A stretch of DNA of 64,000 nt from Mycolicibacterium chubuense NBB4 (GTDB lineage Bacteria; Actinomycetota; Actinomycetes; Mycobacteriales; Mycobacteriaceae). Under the pieces are notes generated by a model. That model had not been told where the DNA came from, made no database searches, and saw only the letters and a program-made list of their open reading frames with translations. This document shows positions 53,322 through 64,000 of this stretch, piece by piece. The position numbers and the translations under genes were made by a program. Position 1 is the stretch's first letter, and every line of letters starts with the position of its first letter. The stretch covers positions 2,728,001-2,792,000 of the forward strand of contig NC_018027.1 in NCBI RefSeq assembly GCF_000266905.1. The letters are read 5' to 3'.

Positions 53322-53724
53322 CACACCGACCGTGTTGTTCCTGTGCACGCACAACGCGGGCCGATCCCAGCTGGCGCTCGGCTTCTTCAACCATCTCGCC
53401 GCCGGGCGCGCAGTGGCCTACTCGGGTGGGTCGGAGCCGGCAGAGCGGGTCAACCCCGCTGCGGTCGAGGCGATGGCCGAGGTGAGCATCGACATCGGCC
53501 GGGAGGTCCCGAAACGGTGGACCGACGACGGGGTGCGCGCCGCCGACGTCGTGGTGACGATGGGGTGCGGCGACGCCTGTCCGGTCCACCCCGGAAAGCG
53601 CTACGAGACGTGGGAACTGCCGGATCCGGCCGGTATGGACCTCGCCAGGGTGCGTCCGGTTCGCGACGCCATCGAACAACAGGTCCGGCTCCTGCTGGAG
53701 CAACTCGGGCGGTCGGACCGCTAG
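53314..53724 (+). CDS. arsC: Arsenate reductase ArsC (LMW-PTP fold, mycothiol type)
   Basis: A 136-residue low-molecular-weight phosphatase-fold protein with P-loop CTHNAGRSQLAL and the partner Cys region MGCGDACPVHPGKRYETWELPDP. Actinobacterial members use mycothiol and mycoredoxin to reduce arsenate. GTG 53314 lies in the last codons of the Acr3 fragment. With ArsI/CadI and Acr3 broken and no intact ArsR beside it, it is the only complete ars gene left here; arsenite made by it would need another exporter. Confidence 0.9.
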   Translation: MDDTPTVLFLCTHNAGRSQLALGFFNHLAAGRAVAYSGGSEPAERVNPAAVEAMAEVSIDIGREVPKRWTDDGVRAADVVVTMGCGDACPVHPGKRYETWELPDPAGMDLARVRPVRDAIEQQVRLLLEQLGRSDR

Positions 53725-54377
53725 GGCCGCATGGATCCGATGTAGTACTTCTCGTGCCCGGTCGGGTAGCCGCCGCCGTCGGTGGCGATGTGGACGTGGT
53801 CGAAGTGGTTGGCGGTCTCGTTGCCGTAGTCCGCCGTCCAACTCGGCGCGCCGATCCCGGGATAGAGGCCCTGCCGCCAGATGACGTGCAGCACACCCCA
53901 CCGCTTCGCATTGGCCAAGGCGAAGCCCGCGATCTGGTTGCCGAGCGCGATGCCCTCCTGCGAGTGGTAGTTCGGGATCATCACGTCGATCGCCAACCCG
54001 TTGGGGTGCCACTTCAGCGGATCCTGCCGGTAGCCGCCGATCGTGGTGATCTGGGGGAACATCATGCTGACCGCACGGGCGGCCCAGATCGTCTTGACCT
54101 GCAGGCCCCCTTCGGGCGCAACGCCTTTCGGAAGCGCGAGGTCGAAAACGCCGGGATCGACGGGCGCACTGGCGGCGAGCAGTTCCGCCTCGGCCGGAGC
54201 GGCGGTCGACGGTGGCGCGGCCGGCTTGACCGCCTGGGCTGAGGGAACCGCGGGCGGGTGCCCCGCGGGAGCGCGATGTTCGGCGCCCTGGGCGTAGACC
54301 ATGCCGGCGGAGACGATGAGCGAAACACCGACAGCCAGCCAGCGACCGCGGCCGTTGGCTAACAGGTTCCTGCTCAC
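53721..54377 (-). CDS. Exported ARB_07466-like domain protein
   Basis: A 218-residue protein with an N-terminal signal anchor (RWLAVGVSLIVSAGMVYAQ), then a Pro/Ala-rich linker (~25-70) and a C-terminal domain (MMFPQITTIGGYRQDPLKWHPNGLAIDVMIPN; GVLHVIWRQGLYPG; NHFDHVHIATDGGGYPTG). His/Asp residues (WHPNGLAIDV, DHVH) are as in a D,D-carboxypeptidase-like zinc fold. Mycobacteria have several such proteins; the substrate is likely cell-wall related. GTG 54377; 4-bp convergent overlap with arsC. Confidence 0.8.
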   Translation of the reverse strand: MSRNLLANGRGRWLAVGVSLIVSAGMVYAQGAEHRAPAGHPPAVPSAQAVKPAAPPSTAAPAEAELLAASAPVDPGVFDLALPKGVAPEGGLQVKTIWAARAVSMMFPQITTIGGYRQDPLKWHPNGLAIDVMIPNYHSQEGIALGNQIAGFALANAKRWGVLHVIWRQGLYPGIGAPSWTADYGNETANHFDHVHIATDGGGYPTGHEKYYIGSMRP

Positions 54378-54460
54378 GAGGGGCACTGTAGCGCTGCGTG
54401 GAGGCGGTCCGGGCAATCTTGGCGATCTCCGTGTCGGTCGCCCGGCCCCGCGGTTTCACC

Positions 54461-55663
54461 TCAGCGCTCTGCGGTGGGTCGCGACTGCAGCGCCGGCGCG
54501 GCGGCGGCGAGGAGTTGCTCCCGACTTCCGCCGGGAGGCGGATAGATCCGCGTGCCGTTGATGGTGCGCTTGATGGCCTTGGCCTCGGCGCCGGAGGCGA
54601 CCACCTGCCGGTCCCAGCCCTCGGTGTACACCGCCCCGGCAGGGCCGAGGTCCAGAACGGTCACGTACCACGGAATCCGAAGCGGCAGCATCGGTTCGGA
54701 CAGCAGGTCGCTGACGACGTTGTAGCCGGCGTAGCGGCCCATCGGCCTGCCGTGCTGGCACGACATCACCGACAGATGACGGTCGTCCATCCGCGCCGCC
54801 GCGACGTCGCCCGCGGCGAAGACACCGCCGCATCCGTCGACGCGGAGGTAGTCGTCGACGGCGACCCGGCCAAGGTGGTCGAGTTCGACACCGAGATCGG
54901 CGGTGAGCGGGTTGGCGCGCATGCCGGCGCACCACACCACCGTCGAGGCGGCCAGGGTCTCGCCCGTCGACAGCGTCACCGCGTCGGCGGTCAGCGCGGC
55001 GACGCCGGTGTCGAGCCTTGTCTCGACGCCGTTCGCCGCCAGCGCCGCCTCGATGACCGGCCGCGCCGAAGCACCCATGTCCGAGCCGACATGCCGATTG
55101 CGGTCCACCAGGACGACCCGGCACGCGCTGCCCGCGAACCCCTGTGCGAGCCGCGCCGGCATCTCGCACGCCGTCTCGATGCCGGTCAGCCCTGCGCCCA
55201 CCACGACGACGGTCGTCGACGCCGAGGTGGGAGGGCGCTCGGCGAGGGCGGCCAGGTGCCGCTGCAGCGCTGCGGCAGCGTCGAACGTGTCGACGTCGAA
55301 GCCGTGCTCGAGCAGGCCGGGCACGGCCGGCCGGACCACCCGGCTGCCGAGCGCCATCACCAGCCGGTCATACGAGCGCACCCCCTGGCTGGTGGTCACG
55401 GTGCGCGACTCCGGATCGATGCCCGTCACATCGGCGGCGACGTGTTCGACCCCTACCGGATCGAGCAACTCGCGCAACGGAATTCGGCATGGTCGAAGGT
55501 CGGCTTCGTAGTTGCGCACGCGAATGTCGTGGTACGGCAGAGAGCTGATCACGGTGACGCGCACCGCACCGGCAGCCGAACCCAGTTCGTCGACCCGCCG
55601 CGCGGCGGCCAGCGCGGCCCACAGACCCGCGAACCCGGCGCCCAGCACCACCACCTCGGCCAC
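54461..55663 (-). CDS. FAD-dependent oxidoreductase (NDH-2-like)
   Basis: A 400-residue two-dinucleotide-fold flavoprotein: GAGFAGLWAALAAARR (FAD), VVVVGAGLTGIETACEM (NAD(P)H), AAGDVAAARM (second FAD motif). It resembles type II NADH dehydrogenases but lacks the long C-terminal membrane helix of classic Ndh. Its partner cupin gene lies 12 bp upstream on the same strand. Substrate unproven. Confidence 0.85.
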   Translation of the reverse strand: MAEVVVLGAGFAGLWAALAAARRVDELGSAAGAVRVTVISSLPYHDIRVRNYEADLRPCRIPLRELLDPVGVEHVAADVTGIDPESRTVTTSQGVRSYDRLVMALGSRVVRPAVPGLLEHGFDVDTFDAAAALQRHLAALAERPPTSASTTVVVVGAGLTGIETACEMPARLAQGFAGSACRVVLVDRNRHVGSDMGASARPVIEAALAANGVETRLDTGVAALTADAVTLSTGETLAASTVVWCAGMRANPLTADLGVELDHLGRVAVDDYLRVDGCGGVFAAGDVAAARMDDRHLSVMSCQHGRPMGRYAGYNVVSDLLSEPMLPLRIPWYVTVLDLGPAGAVYTEGWDRQVVASGAEAKAIKRTINGTRIYPPPGGSREQLLAAAAPALQSRPTAER

Positions 55664-55675
55664 CGCGCACCTACG

Positions 55676-56005
55676 CTAGGGCCGTTTGGCGACCGTCAGC
55701 AGTACCGCCGAATCCGCCAGCGCGACAAGCGAGTGACGTACATCGGGGATCCGCAGCAGATCGCCGGTGCGGGCGTCCCACTCCTCGTCGCCGGCCACCA
55801 ATCGGACCGAGCCTTTGAGCACGTAGACCGACGCCTCACCGGGGTTCTCGTGCTCACCGAGTTCGGCCCCGGCCAGCATCCCGATCACGGTCTGGCGCAG
55901 GACGCGCTCATGCCCCCCGACGACGGTGTCGGCGGCGTTGCGGCCGCTGGCCGTCGCCCGTTCCAGTTGCTGACGGGCAAGCGCTTCGATCGACACCTTT
56001 TGCAT
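55676..56005 (-). CDS. Cupin-domain protein
   Basis: A 109-residue single cupin: IGMLAGAELGEHENPGEASVYVLKGSVRLV and DLLRIPDVRHSLVALADSAVLL. The first motif carries His but the metal-binding set is incomplete, so a binding or stress role is more likely than catalysis. ATG 56005 (MQKVSIEALARQQ), ATG 56014 also possible. It is in the same operon as the oxidoreductase. Confidence 0.8.
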   Translation of the reverse strand: MQKVSIEALARQQLERATASGRNAADTVVGGHERVLRQTVIGMLAGAELGEHENPGEASVYVLKGSVRLVAGDEEWDARTGDLLRIPDVRHSLVALADSAVLLTVAKRP

Positions 56006-56058
56006 GACTGCCATTCCATGCGCTCACCGCACCGTCGTCAACCCACCGGGGTGCGGCG

Positions 56059-56904
56059 TCAGAACGGCTGCACCTGTGCCGTGCTCACCACAGCGCCGTG
56101 CCCCGTGCTGTCGTTGGTGAACCGCAAGCCGGACGGCGTGGCGACGACGGTCCATCCCATCGCGCGATAGGTCTTGTCCGCCAACGTCGTCGGGGCGGCG
56201 GCACCGAGATTGCCGTCGACCCAGGATCCCGTGCCGTCCACGTTGATCCGCACCCCGTGGTAGGGGCCGGTGCCGTCGGCGTGCTGCTGCCAGTTCGTGG
56301 CGTTCGTCTGGCAGCCCACGAAGGCCGAGTCCACGATGCACTGCGTGTCCCCGGTGCTCGACTGCACGGCGACATAGCCGAACTGGTTCGGCGCGAGCGT
56401 CACCACCTCACCGGTCGGCACCACCGCCGCCGGGTCTGCCGCGGGCTGGGTCAGGGCCGCCGACTGGAACGAGGCGACGGTGAAGCCGTAACCCTTGAGC
56501 GGGTCGAGGTCGCTGCTTTCCCCCGACGGCGTCCAGATGGCCAGCGGCTTGCCGTCGACCACCGTCTTGGCGACGTACGGCGACGGAGTCCACGACAGCA
56601 TCGAATCCATCGAGGCCGGGGAGTCGAACCGATCGAAGTTGACGATGCCGTCGCCGTCCTGCGGCACGCAGGTGCTGCCGTCGACGGTGTGGTGGGTGCC
56701 CGAGGGGGTTGCGACGTCGTCGCGGCAGACGGCGTTCTGCCAGTCACCGAGAGAACCCGACACCGACTGCCCGGCGCCCCGGTCACCCGCCGCGTTTGCC
56801 GAACCCTGCGGCGCGGGCGCACCGGAGCATCCCGCGGCGATGAGCGCCACTGCCAACGCTGCGATGCCGCACCGCAGTGGTGCGGCGAAACCGCCATCGG
56901 CCAT
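56059..56904 (-). CDS. Putative lipoprotein
   Basis: A 281-residue exported protein. A signal peptide with lipobox ALIAAGC gives Cys26 as lipid-attachment site. The rest is beta-rich with Gly/Ser/Thr (LGDWQNAVCRDDVATPSGTHH; GEVVTLAPNQFGYVAVQSSTG; GSWVDGNLG). No domain recognised. ATG 56904. Nothing in the neighbourhood gives a role. Confidence 0.78.
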   Translation of the reverse strand: MADGGFAAPLRCGIAALAVALIAAGCSGAPAPQGSANAAGDRGAGQSVSGSLGDWQNAVCRDDVATPSGTHHTVDGSTCVPQDGDGIVNFDRFDSPASMDSMLSWTPSPYVAKTVVDGKPLAIWTPSGESSDLDPLKGYGFTVASFQSAALTQPAADPAAVVPTGEVVTLAPNQFGYVAVQSSTGDTQCIVDSAFVGCQTNATNWQQHADGTGPYHGVRINVDGTGSWVDGNLGAAAPTTLADKTYRAMGWTVVATPSGLRFTNDSTGHGAVVSTAQVQPF

Positions 56905-57165
56905 GTCGTTTCCTTCCCCGCGTGGACGCCGAACTTTGCTCGACGGGCGTGAATGTAAGGGGCCGGCCCGCGAGGGCGCCCGCGACTCGCCGGTGCGCTA
57001 TGCGACCGTGACGCCTCCGTGTCCGCGGCGGCGGGTCTGACCGCCCGCGGCGATGGGGCGGTTCGGTAGGCTGCGCCGAAAGGGTGCCATGCCGCAGTCG
57101 CGACCACCCCGACACCGCGAAGCTCTTGCCAACTGACCGAAACTACAGCGCCGGGAGACCACCAC

Positions 57166-59403
<2,238 letters not shown>

Positions 59404-59444
59404 CCCGCTCTGGCGGCACCCCGCTGAGTGTTCGCCACCGAGGT

Positions 59445-59476
59445 CAATTCGGGTTTTGACACGACGGGACGAATTG
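59445..59476. promoter_or_regulatory. Inverted repeat before the DUF7159-type gene
   Basis: CAATTCG (59445-59451) and CGAATTG (59470-59476) are perfect 7-bp arms 18 bp apart, in an AT-richer gap. TTGACA lies inside (59456-59461), and TAACAT (59491-59496) could be a -10, though the spacing of 29 bases is too long for that pair. Operator-like, role unknown. Confidence 0.4.
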
Positions 59477-59550
59477 CCTGGTGGCGGGCGTAACATCCCA
59501 GGATGATGCGCCGATAAACAGCCATCAACGGGCCGTCGTCTGGAGTTGCC

Positions 59551-60570
59551 ATGCGCGTGGTTTTAGGTCTGTCGCTCACCGCGACGAGTGCGGTGTGGAC
59601 CCTCGTCGACACCAGTGACGGCACCATCATCGCCGACGAAGTCGTCGCGCTGGACGCCCCGAACGAGATCGCCCGCGCAGCTGCTCGCAGCGTTCAGTCG
59701 TTCGCCCTGCAGAGTGAGCGGGACATCGACGGGGTGCGGATGACGTGGTCCGACGACGCCGCTGCGCACGCGATCCGGTTGAGGACGAAGCTGCGGCTGT
59801 TCGGCTTCGACACCATCGAGACCGTCTCCACCGACGCCGCACGCGAGGCCCGCAATCAGACCGCCCGCCACATCGCTCCGCATCTGGTGCTGGCGTACGG
59901 CGCCGCGCGGGCCGACCTGCACGACGACCACCGGACCATGCTCCAGCGCCTGACTGCCCGCGCGCCGTTGGCGATCGCCGGTGCCGCCGGCGTGGTCACG
60001 GTGGCAGCCGTCGGCCTCTACGCGGTGCTGAGCGGGGCGCCTTCGGAGACGCCCACTCCCGCCGTCGCCGCCCACCCCGCCGCGCCCGCGCCGCCGCCGG
60101 CCGCCCCGGCGCCGGATTCCGCACCCATGGCAGTCCCGGTCGCGCCCGCTCCGCAGGTCGTCGCCGCGCCGGAGCCCGCGCCGTCGGTGACCTCCGCGCC
60201 CGCCGTGACGGCGCAGCAACCGGAAGCCGAGGACGTCACCACGACCACAGAAGCCGTGCCGGCCGCCGTTGCCGTGCCCGAGCAGACCACGACGGCCGTG
60301 CCGACGATGGTCACCGCGGCCGAGACGACGCCGGCGGCCACCGAGCCCGACGTCACGATGATGACCGGCCAACCGCACCTCACCGGCGGCCAACTGGCGG
60401 CAGGGCCGGTGCAGGCCGTGGTCGCCCCCGCGCCGGCGTCCCCGGCCCTGGCGCCGGCGTCCCAGGCCTTCACGCCGGCATCCCCAGTGGTGGCGCCGGC
60501 GCCCCCCGCCCCGGCAGCGCCCACCCAGTCGAACGGCCCGTTGAGCGCCTTCCTGGGCGCGCTGCCCTGA
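59551..60570 (+). CDS. DUF7159-type mycobacterial membrane protein
   Basis: A 339-residue protein with three parts. Residues ~1-115 are an actin-like or ribonuclease-H-like domain (MRVVLGLSLTATSAVWTLVD; DGVRMTWSDDAAAHAIRLRT; HLVLAYGAARADLHDD), typical of a protein family that is expanded in mycobacteria. One membrane helix (~132-155; PLAIAGAAGVVTVAAVGLYAVL) follows, then a ~180-residue Ala/Pro/Thr/Val-rich tail that is probably outside and disordered. Function unknown. ATG 59551 follows GGAG. Confidence 0.8.
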   Translation: MRVVLGLSLTATSAVWTLVDTSDGTIIADEVVALDAPNEIARAAARSVQSFALQSERDIDGVRMTWSDDAAAHAIRLRTKLRLFGFDTIETVSTDAAREARNQTARHIAPHLVLAYGAARADLHDDHRTMLQRLTARAPLAIAGAAGVVTVAAVGLYAVLSGAPSETPTPAVAAHPAAPAPPPAAPAPDSAPMAVPVAPAPQVVAAPEPAPSVTSAPAVTAQQPEAEDVTTTTEAVPAAVAVPEQTTTAVPTMVTAAETTPAATEPDVTMMTGQPHLTGGQLAAGPVQAVVAPAPASPALAPASQAFTPASPVVAPAPPAPAAPTQSNGPLSAFLGALP

Positions 60571-60625
60571 TCGTTCCCCAGACGCTCCCCACCCGCTGAG
60601 CGCCGCCGCTGGGCATGCTGGGCAC

Positions 60626-61933
60626 ATGGCCGCGCCGACTCCCGAGCCCTTTCCCGAGCCGACGGCGGTTCGTGATCGCGCCGTCGACGTCGCGCGGCTC
60701 GGTGCGCTGCTCGTCGTCGTGTTCGGCCACTGCGTCCTGCTGCTGGCCACCATCGACAGCGGTGGTGTTCACATCGCCAACCTGATCGGTGCCGTGCCGG
60801 CCGTGGCGCCGCTGACCTGGGTCGCGCAGGTCATGCCGCTGTTCTTCGTCGCCGGCGGAGCGGCGGGATCCTACAGCTATCGGTCCGAAAAAACCTGGGG
60901 CAGTTGGCTTTTCGTTCGCGCGCAGCGCCTGTGTCGGCCGGCGTTCTTCTACCTCGCGGCATGGTCGGCCGGCCTGCTCGCGGTTCGACTGACCCTGGGA
61001 GAGGAGTCGGCGGCCGGTCTGGGTGGCGAGAGCGTGGCGCTGCTGTGGTTTCTCGGCGTGTACCTGGTCACGCTGGCGTTCGTGCCCGCACTGACCCGGT
61101 TGCGCTCGGTGCGCGGCGTTGCCACGGTACTCGGCTGCCTGATCGTCGCGGCCGCGGTGATGGACGCCCTTCGCTTCGACACCGGTGATCCCGGCGCCGG
61201 TGCGCCGAACTTCGTGATCGTGTGGCTCATCCCGGTGGTGATCGGCGTGGCGTATGCGCGCCGGTTGCTCGGGCCCCGGCTGGCCGCGGCAATCGGATCC
61301 TCGGCGCTGGCGGCGCAGATCGCGCTGGCCGTCTTCGGCCCCTACGACGTGTCATTGGTCGTCACCGGCGCCGAGCGCGTCTCGAATGTCGCTCCGCCCA
61401 CTGCGCTGCTGGCTCTGCACTGCACGTGGATGGCCTGCGCCTTCGTGGTGCTGGCGCCCCGGGTGGCCCGGTGGGCCGGCCGATCGCGGCTCTGGCCCGC
61501 GGTCGTCGCGGGGAATCGCGGCGCGATGACGCTCTACCTGTGGCACATCCCCGCGATCGCGATCACCGCATTCGGTCTGCACGCCGTGGGCCTGGACGCC
61601 TACGACGTGGCCGCGCCCGACTTCTGGTGGCTCCTGGCGCTGCGGGCGGTGGTGTTCACGCCGGTGATGCTTGTCCTGCTCGTGGTCCTCGCACCGCTCG
61701 AGCACCGCCGGTTGCCGTGGTGGGACGGACCGGTGAGGGCCGGCGGCAGCCGCGCGTCGGCGGCCGGGGTGCTCATCTGCGTGGCGGGCGTGGCGCTGGT
61801 CCTTCTGGCGAGGTCTGGACTGGACGCACCGGCTGGCTGGACCGCACTCGGGGTGTTCCTCGCAGCCGGCGGCGCAGCGCGGCTCGTCGCCAGCACGCCG
61901 TCGGGCGTCACCGCCCGGAAGGCACCGGGGTGA
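60626..61933 (+). CDS. Acyltransferase-3 family membrane protein
   Basis: A 435-residue polytopic membrane protein with ~10-12 hydrophobic segments. The first (LGALLVVVFGHCVLLLATI) holds the conserved His of acyltransferase-3 proteins, and RPAFFYLAAWSAG and MTLYLWHIPAIAITAFGLHAV are further family-like segments. These enzymes acylate lipids or glycans at the membrane. ATG 60626. The stop is 119 bp before furA. Confidence 0.8.
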   Translation: MAAPTPEPFPEPTAVRDRAVDVARLGALLVVVFGHCVLLLATIDSGGVHIANLIGAVPAVAPLTWVAQVMPLFFVAGGAAGSYSYRSEKTWGSWLFVRAQRLCRPAFFYLAAWSAGLLAVRLTLGEESAAGLGGESVALLWFLGVYLVTLAFVPALTRLRSVRGVATVLGCLIVAAAVMDALRFDTGDPGAGAPNFVIVWLIPVVIGVAYARRLLGPRLAAAIGSSALAAQIALAVFGPYDVSLVVTGAERVSNVAPPTALLALHCTWMACAFVVLAPRVARWAGRSRLWPAVVAGNRGAMTLYLWHIPAIAITAFGLHAVGLDAYDVAAPDFWWLLALRAVVFTPVMLVLLVVLAPLEHRRLPWWDGPVRAGGSRASAAGVLICVAGVALVLLARSGLDAPAGWTALGVFLAAGGAARLVASTPSGVTARKAPG

Positions 61934-62052
61934 ATTCGGTGCGAACGGTGATCGATATGTGGACATTCGTTTACAACGGGGAAAGAATTCCGGTTACGTT
62001 CCAACGGATTTCGAGAAAAAACTTGATTCCGTCCAGAAAGCGGGCCAAGATC

Positions 62053-62517
62053 ATGAGGATGTTCGATGATCCCGACTACGCGAAGGCGCTGCGGTCTGTG
62101 GCGCTGCGCGTCACGCGGCCGCGGATGGCGGTCATGCGTGCGGTCGAACAACATCCGCACGCCGACACCGAGCTCATCATCACCGCATCCCGTCAGTACC
62201 TGCCCGACATCTCCCGCCAGACCGTGTACGACGCGCTCAACGCGCTGGCCGCCACCGGACTGGTGCGCCGGATCCAGCCGGCGGGCTCGGTGGCCCGCTA
62301 CGAAACCCGCGTCGGCGACAACCACCACCACATGGTGTGCCGCTCCTGCGGCGCCATCGCCGACGTCGACTGCGCCGTCGGCGAAGCGCCGTGCCTGACG
62401 GCCTCCGACGCCGACGGCGCCCTGGCGGGCTTCGAGATCGACGAAGCGGAGGTCACCTACTGGGGGCTCTGCCCCGACTGCTCCGCCGCGCAAACCTCCT
62501 CACGATCACACCAGTGA
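62053..62517 (+). CDS. furA: Ferric-uptake-type regulator FurA
   Basis: A 154-residue Fur protein. The winged HTH spans residues ~5-85 (LRVTRPRMAVMRAV; DISRQTVYDALNALAATGLVRR). The dimerisation domain has the His-rich NHHHMVCRSCG and CPDC in GLCPDCSAA, forming the zinc site. It represses furA-katG in mycobacteria, and its presence directly before katG confirms this. ATG 62053 or 62059. The frame is open upstream without ribosome sites. The preceding 119 bp are AT-rich and probably hold the promoter and operator. Confidence 0.93.
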   Translation: MRMFDDPDYAKALRSVALRVTRPRMAVMRAVEQHPHADTELIITASRQYLPDISRQTVYDALNALAATGLVRRIQPAGSVARYETRVGDNHHHMVCRSCGAIADVDCAVGEAPCLTASDADGALAGFEIDEAEVTYWGLCPDCSAAQTSSRSHQ

Positions 62518-62522
62518 TCTGA

Positions 62523-64000
<1,478 letters not shown>

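Noticed and set aside
59456..59496. TTGACA/TAACAT as a sigma-70-type promoter of the DUF7159-type gene
   Set aside because: The 29-base spacing is too long for a single promoter; only the -10-like part could be real.
61949..62052. Upstream extension of FurA in the same frame
   Set aside because: The frame is open and includes an ATG, but the region is AT-rich, lacks a ribosome site and does not fit the usual Fur N-terminus; it is more likely the promoter region.

Overview
The window is high-GC actinobacterial DNA from a rapidly growing mycobacterium (Mycolicibacterium type). The first 18.6 kb follow the M. tuberculosis Rv1691-Rv1713 gene order. Mycobacterial lineage markers include MctB/SteB, monomeric isocitrate dehydrogenase, a DUF7159-type protein and furA-katG. 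Many starts are GTG, and many genes overlap by ATGA or GTGA.

1-18.6 kb is conserved core: a TPR-like protein, glycerol-3-phosphate phosphatase, tlyA, nadK, recN, an inserted MFS transporter, steA-steB, pyrG, a Nudix hydrolase, xerD, a ParA-like ATPase, scpA-scpB, rluB, cmk and der. These serve ribosome maturation, NADP and CTP synthesis, DNA repair and chromosome segregation. 18.6-22.2 kb holds two TauE/SafE (TSUP) permeases, the second behind a small ORF ending in a Cys-Cys pair, then an Fe-S photolyase and tRNA-Pro(GGG).

22.17-38.25 kb is a 16-kb integrated element bounded by a 26-bp repeat of the tRNA-Pro 3' end. It carries a tyrosine integrase, an excisionase-like protein, small zinc-finger proteins, a replication module (primase-C-like protein and RepA/RecA-type ATPase), an iteron-rich intergenic region, a WhiB-like protein and an HK97 prohead protease, but no recognisable capsid, portal, large terminase or tail gene. 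This matches the phiRv1/phiRv2 class of mycobacterial phage-like elements or satellites. The end distal to the integrase, where a capsid gene would be expected, carries cargo instead: a single-chain MmeI-like (type IIL) restriction-modification enzyme, an XRE-ImmA/IrrE protein coupled to an unknown protein, a VOC protein and an intact IS481-family insertion with a 6-bp target duplication.

38.3-57 kb is accessory chromosome: a deazaflavin-type oxidoreductase, a Met-rich cupredoxin operon, a truncated aminotransferase, a hemerythrin remnant, an alpha/beta-hydrolase-adenylate cyclase fusion, an ECF42-type sigma factor with its DGPF partner (apparently starting at CUG), an ArsR-rhodanese/MFS divergent pair with overlapping promoters, and a scar where pieces of an RsbW-STAS protein, ArsI/CadI and Acr3 were joined in front of an intact arsC. 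57-64 kb holds monomeric isocitrate dehydrogenase, a DUF7159-type protein, an acyltransferase-3 protein, furA and the first two thirds of katG, which runs off the end of the window.
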